NCBI GenBank assembly: GCA_947258625.1
Contig: CAMYJN010000154.1
Coordinates: 1-6,246 of the forward strand
Reading direction: 5' to 3'
Origin: an uncultured Polyangiaceae bacterium
GTDB taxonomy: Bacteria > Myxococcota_A > Polyangia > Polyangiales > Houyiibacteriaceae
DNA: 6,246 nt
Position numbers and translations under genes: made by a program. The notes below the pieces were generated by a model that saw only the letters and a program-made list of their open reading frames with translations, was not told the origin of the DNA and made no database searches. Shown piece after piece: positions 5,297 through 6,246 of the stretch; position 1 is the first letter of the stretch; each line of letters begins with the position of its first letter.

Positions 5297-6169
5297 TCAG
5301 GGTACGTATTTGCAGATGAGGGGCCACAGCTTTTCACGGGCGGCCGCCGACATCGGATCGGGGCTGCTGAGGATTGCGCCGGCAAGCGCCGAGGTGGCAG
5401 GGCATTTCGCAGGATCGGGCACGGACAGGGCAAGCTCCAGAATGATTTCCTTGGCTTTCGCGACGTTCTTTTGCATCACCGCCAAGACGGCGTCGACCGA
5501 AACCGCATCGTGCACCTCGTGCCAGCAGTCGTAGTCCGTCACCATGGCGAGCGTCGCATAGGGCAGCTCGGCCTCTCGTGCGAGGCGCGCTTCGGGGAGA
5601 TTCGTCATGCCGATGACCGACACGCCCCACGATCGATAGAGCTCGGACTCGGCACGGGTCGAAAACTGCGGGCCCTCCATGCTCAAGTAGACTCCGCCCC
5701 GGTGCACCGTCGCGTCGGCTCTTTGTGCCGCGTCCGCCAGGGCCTCTGCGAGCTGCGCGTCGATCGGGTCCGCGAAACCGACGTGCGCCACCACACCGTC
5801 ATCCTCGAAATACGTATCAATGCGATTGCGGGTCCGGTCGATGAACTGGTCGACGACGACCATGTCTCCCGGGTGGATGTGCTCCTTCATCGATCCTACA
5901 GCCGAGATGCTGAGGATCTGCTCCGCGCCGGCCATTTTGAGGGCGAGGACGTTCGCTCGGTAGTTGACCTTGTGCGGGGGAAGACGATGCCCGCGGCCAT
6001 GCCGGGGAACGAAGAGCAACCGCGTGGTTCCGATCGTTCCGACGACGATCGAATCGGAAGGTGCGCCAAACGGCGTCGCCATTTCCACCTCTTCGACGTT
6101 CGCCAGCTGCTCGAGCTCGTAAAGCCCGCTCCCTCCGATGACCCCCAGCGTGCGTTGAATTTCGCTCAT
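5297..6169 (-). CDS. mtnP: S-methyl-5'-thioadenosine phosphorylase (MtnP/MTAP)
   Basis: Cleaves 5'-methylthioadenosine with phosphate to adenine and 5-methylthioribose-1-phosphate, the first step of methionine salvage and disposal of the by-product of spermidine and related synthesis; cytoplasmic. The 290-residue product has the whole PNP/MTAP family-2 set: GVIGGSGLY (9-17), PRHGRGHRLPPHKVNYRAN (55-73) with the phosphate-binding R56-H57, SAVGS (89-93), SMEGPQFSTRAES (163-175), GMTNLPEA (187-194) and TDYDCWH (211-217). The two Asp of TDYD (D212, D214) are the residues that select 6-amino purines, so this is an MTA phosphorylase rather than a guanosine/inosine phosphorylase; human MTAP has the same TDYDCW. 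The start ATG overlaps the stop of the upstream PDZ-like gene (ATGA), indicating translational coupling, and the kinase gene starts 8 bases after its stop. No promoter lies in between, so the operon promoter is outside the window. Confidence 0.95.
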   Translation of the reverse strand: MSEIQRTLGVIGGSGLYELEQLANVEEVEMATPFGAPSDSIVVGTIGTTRLLFVPRHGRGHRLPPHKVNYRANVLALKMAGAEQILSISAVGSMKEHIHPGDMVVVDQFIDRTRNRIDTYFEDDGVVAHVGFADPIDAQLAEALADAAQRADATVHRGGVYLSMEGPQFSTRAESELYRSWGVSVIGMTNLPEARLAREAELPYATLAMVTDYDCWHEVHDAVSVDAVLAVMQKNVAKAKEIILELALSVPDPAKCPATSALAGAILSSPDPMSAAAREKLWPLICKYVP

Positions 6170-6246
6170 CGGTCGTAGGCCTGCCTCATCACGACCACCG
6201 TGTTGACTTCACCGGCGCGAAACACCTCGAGCTGAACCGTCGAACC
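6166..6246 (-). CDS. C-terminal end of a PDZ-like domain protein (cut by the window edge)
   Basis: Twenty-six codons are open from the window edge to a TGA at 6166-6168, reading GSTVQLEVFRAGEVNTVVVM then RQAYDR. The pattern G-S-T-V-x-L-x-V-x-R-x-G-x-x-x-T-V-x-V is that of the last two strands of a PDZ domain, as at the end of HtrA/DegP-type proteases and related periplasmic proteins, and other PDZ proteins cannot be excluded from so little. The stop shares bases with the mtnP start (ATGA), so the gene is the upstream member of the same transcript. The frame is too short to stand out on its own; the support is the motif and the exact overlap. Confidence 0.65.
   Translation of the reverse strand, partial: GSTVQLEVFRAGEVNTVVVMRQAYDR

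Noticed and set aside
5255..6178. 307-residue plus-strand frame.
   Set aside because: It is antisense to mtnP and rich in Arg, His and Val in the way expected of reverse-strand shadows in GC-rich DNA.

Overview
The window is a GC-rich bacterial chromosome segment. Its character suggests a Myxococcota/Polyangia-type or related deltaproteobacterial organism: high-GC codon use with long antisense open frames, a surface lipoprotein with a long Gly/Ala/Ser/Thr linker after the lipobox, and hexanucleotide repeat tracts between genes. This placement is inferred from style, not from a marker gene.

Layout, left to right. (1) 1-140 is non-coding leader. (2) 141-1682 (+) encodes a 513-residue flavoprotein of the nitronate monooxygenase (2-nitropropane dioxygenase) superfamily, with a Cys-containing C-terminal extension. 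(3) 1750-2802 (-) encodes a convergent, secreted lipoprotein with a probable beta-sandwich carbohydrate-binding or lyase-like domain. (4) 2812-3123 (+) is a short frame whose last ~80 residues match the C-terminal cytoplasmic domain of MscS-type mechanosensitive channels, with no membrane or pore part; it looks like a gene remnant starting 9 bases from the lipoprotein start. (5) 3160-3854 (-) is a MarC-family membrane protein gene broken by one missing base near 3463-3467; restoring it gives a normal 231-residue protein. (6) 3880-3969 is a tandem array of about 15 six-base units just upstream of the MarC start, followed by a spacer with two small inverted repeats and a second, shorter hexamer tract. 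(7) 4090-6246 (-) is a compact operon-like block: the end of a PDZ-like protein gene, mtnP (MTA phosphorylase, ATGA overlap), a PfkB-family kinase (8-base gap) and an unrecognised 80-residue protein with a strong ribosome binding site.

The right-hand third is orderly and apparently functional: MtnP splits methylthioadenosine, the by-product of polyamine and related synthesis, into adenine and methylthioribose-1-phosphate, and the neighbouring kinase may act on a nucleoside or sugar linked to that salvage. The middle (2803-3980) looks like a zone of decay or rearrangement: a beheaded MscS gene, a frameshifted marC and a repeat array lie within 1.2 kb. I see no CRISPR array, tRNA, transposase or recognisable defence system, and no convincing undescribed multi-gene system. 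The items most worth following are the frameshift, the MscS remnant junction, the repeat array and the small conserved-looking gene in the mtnP operon.
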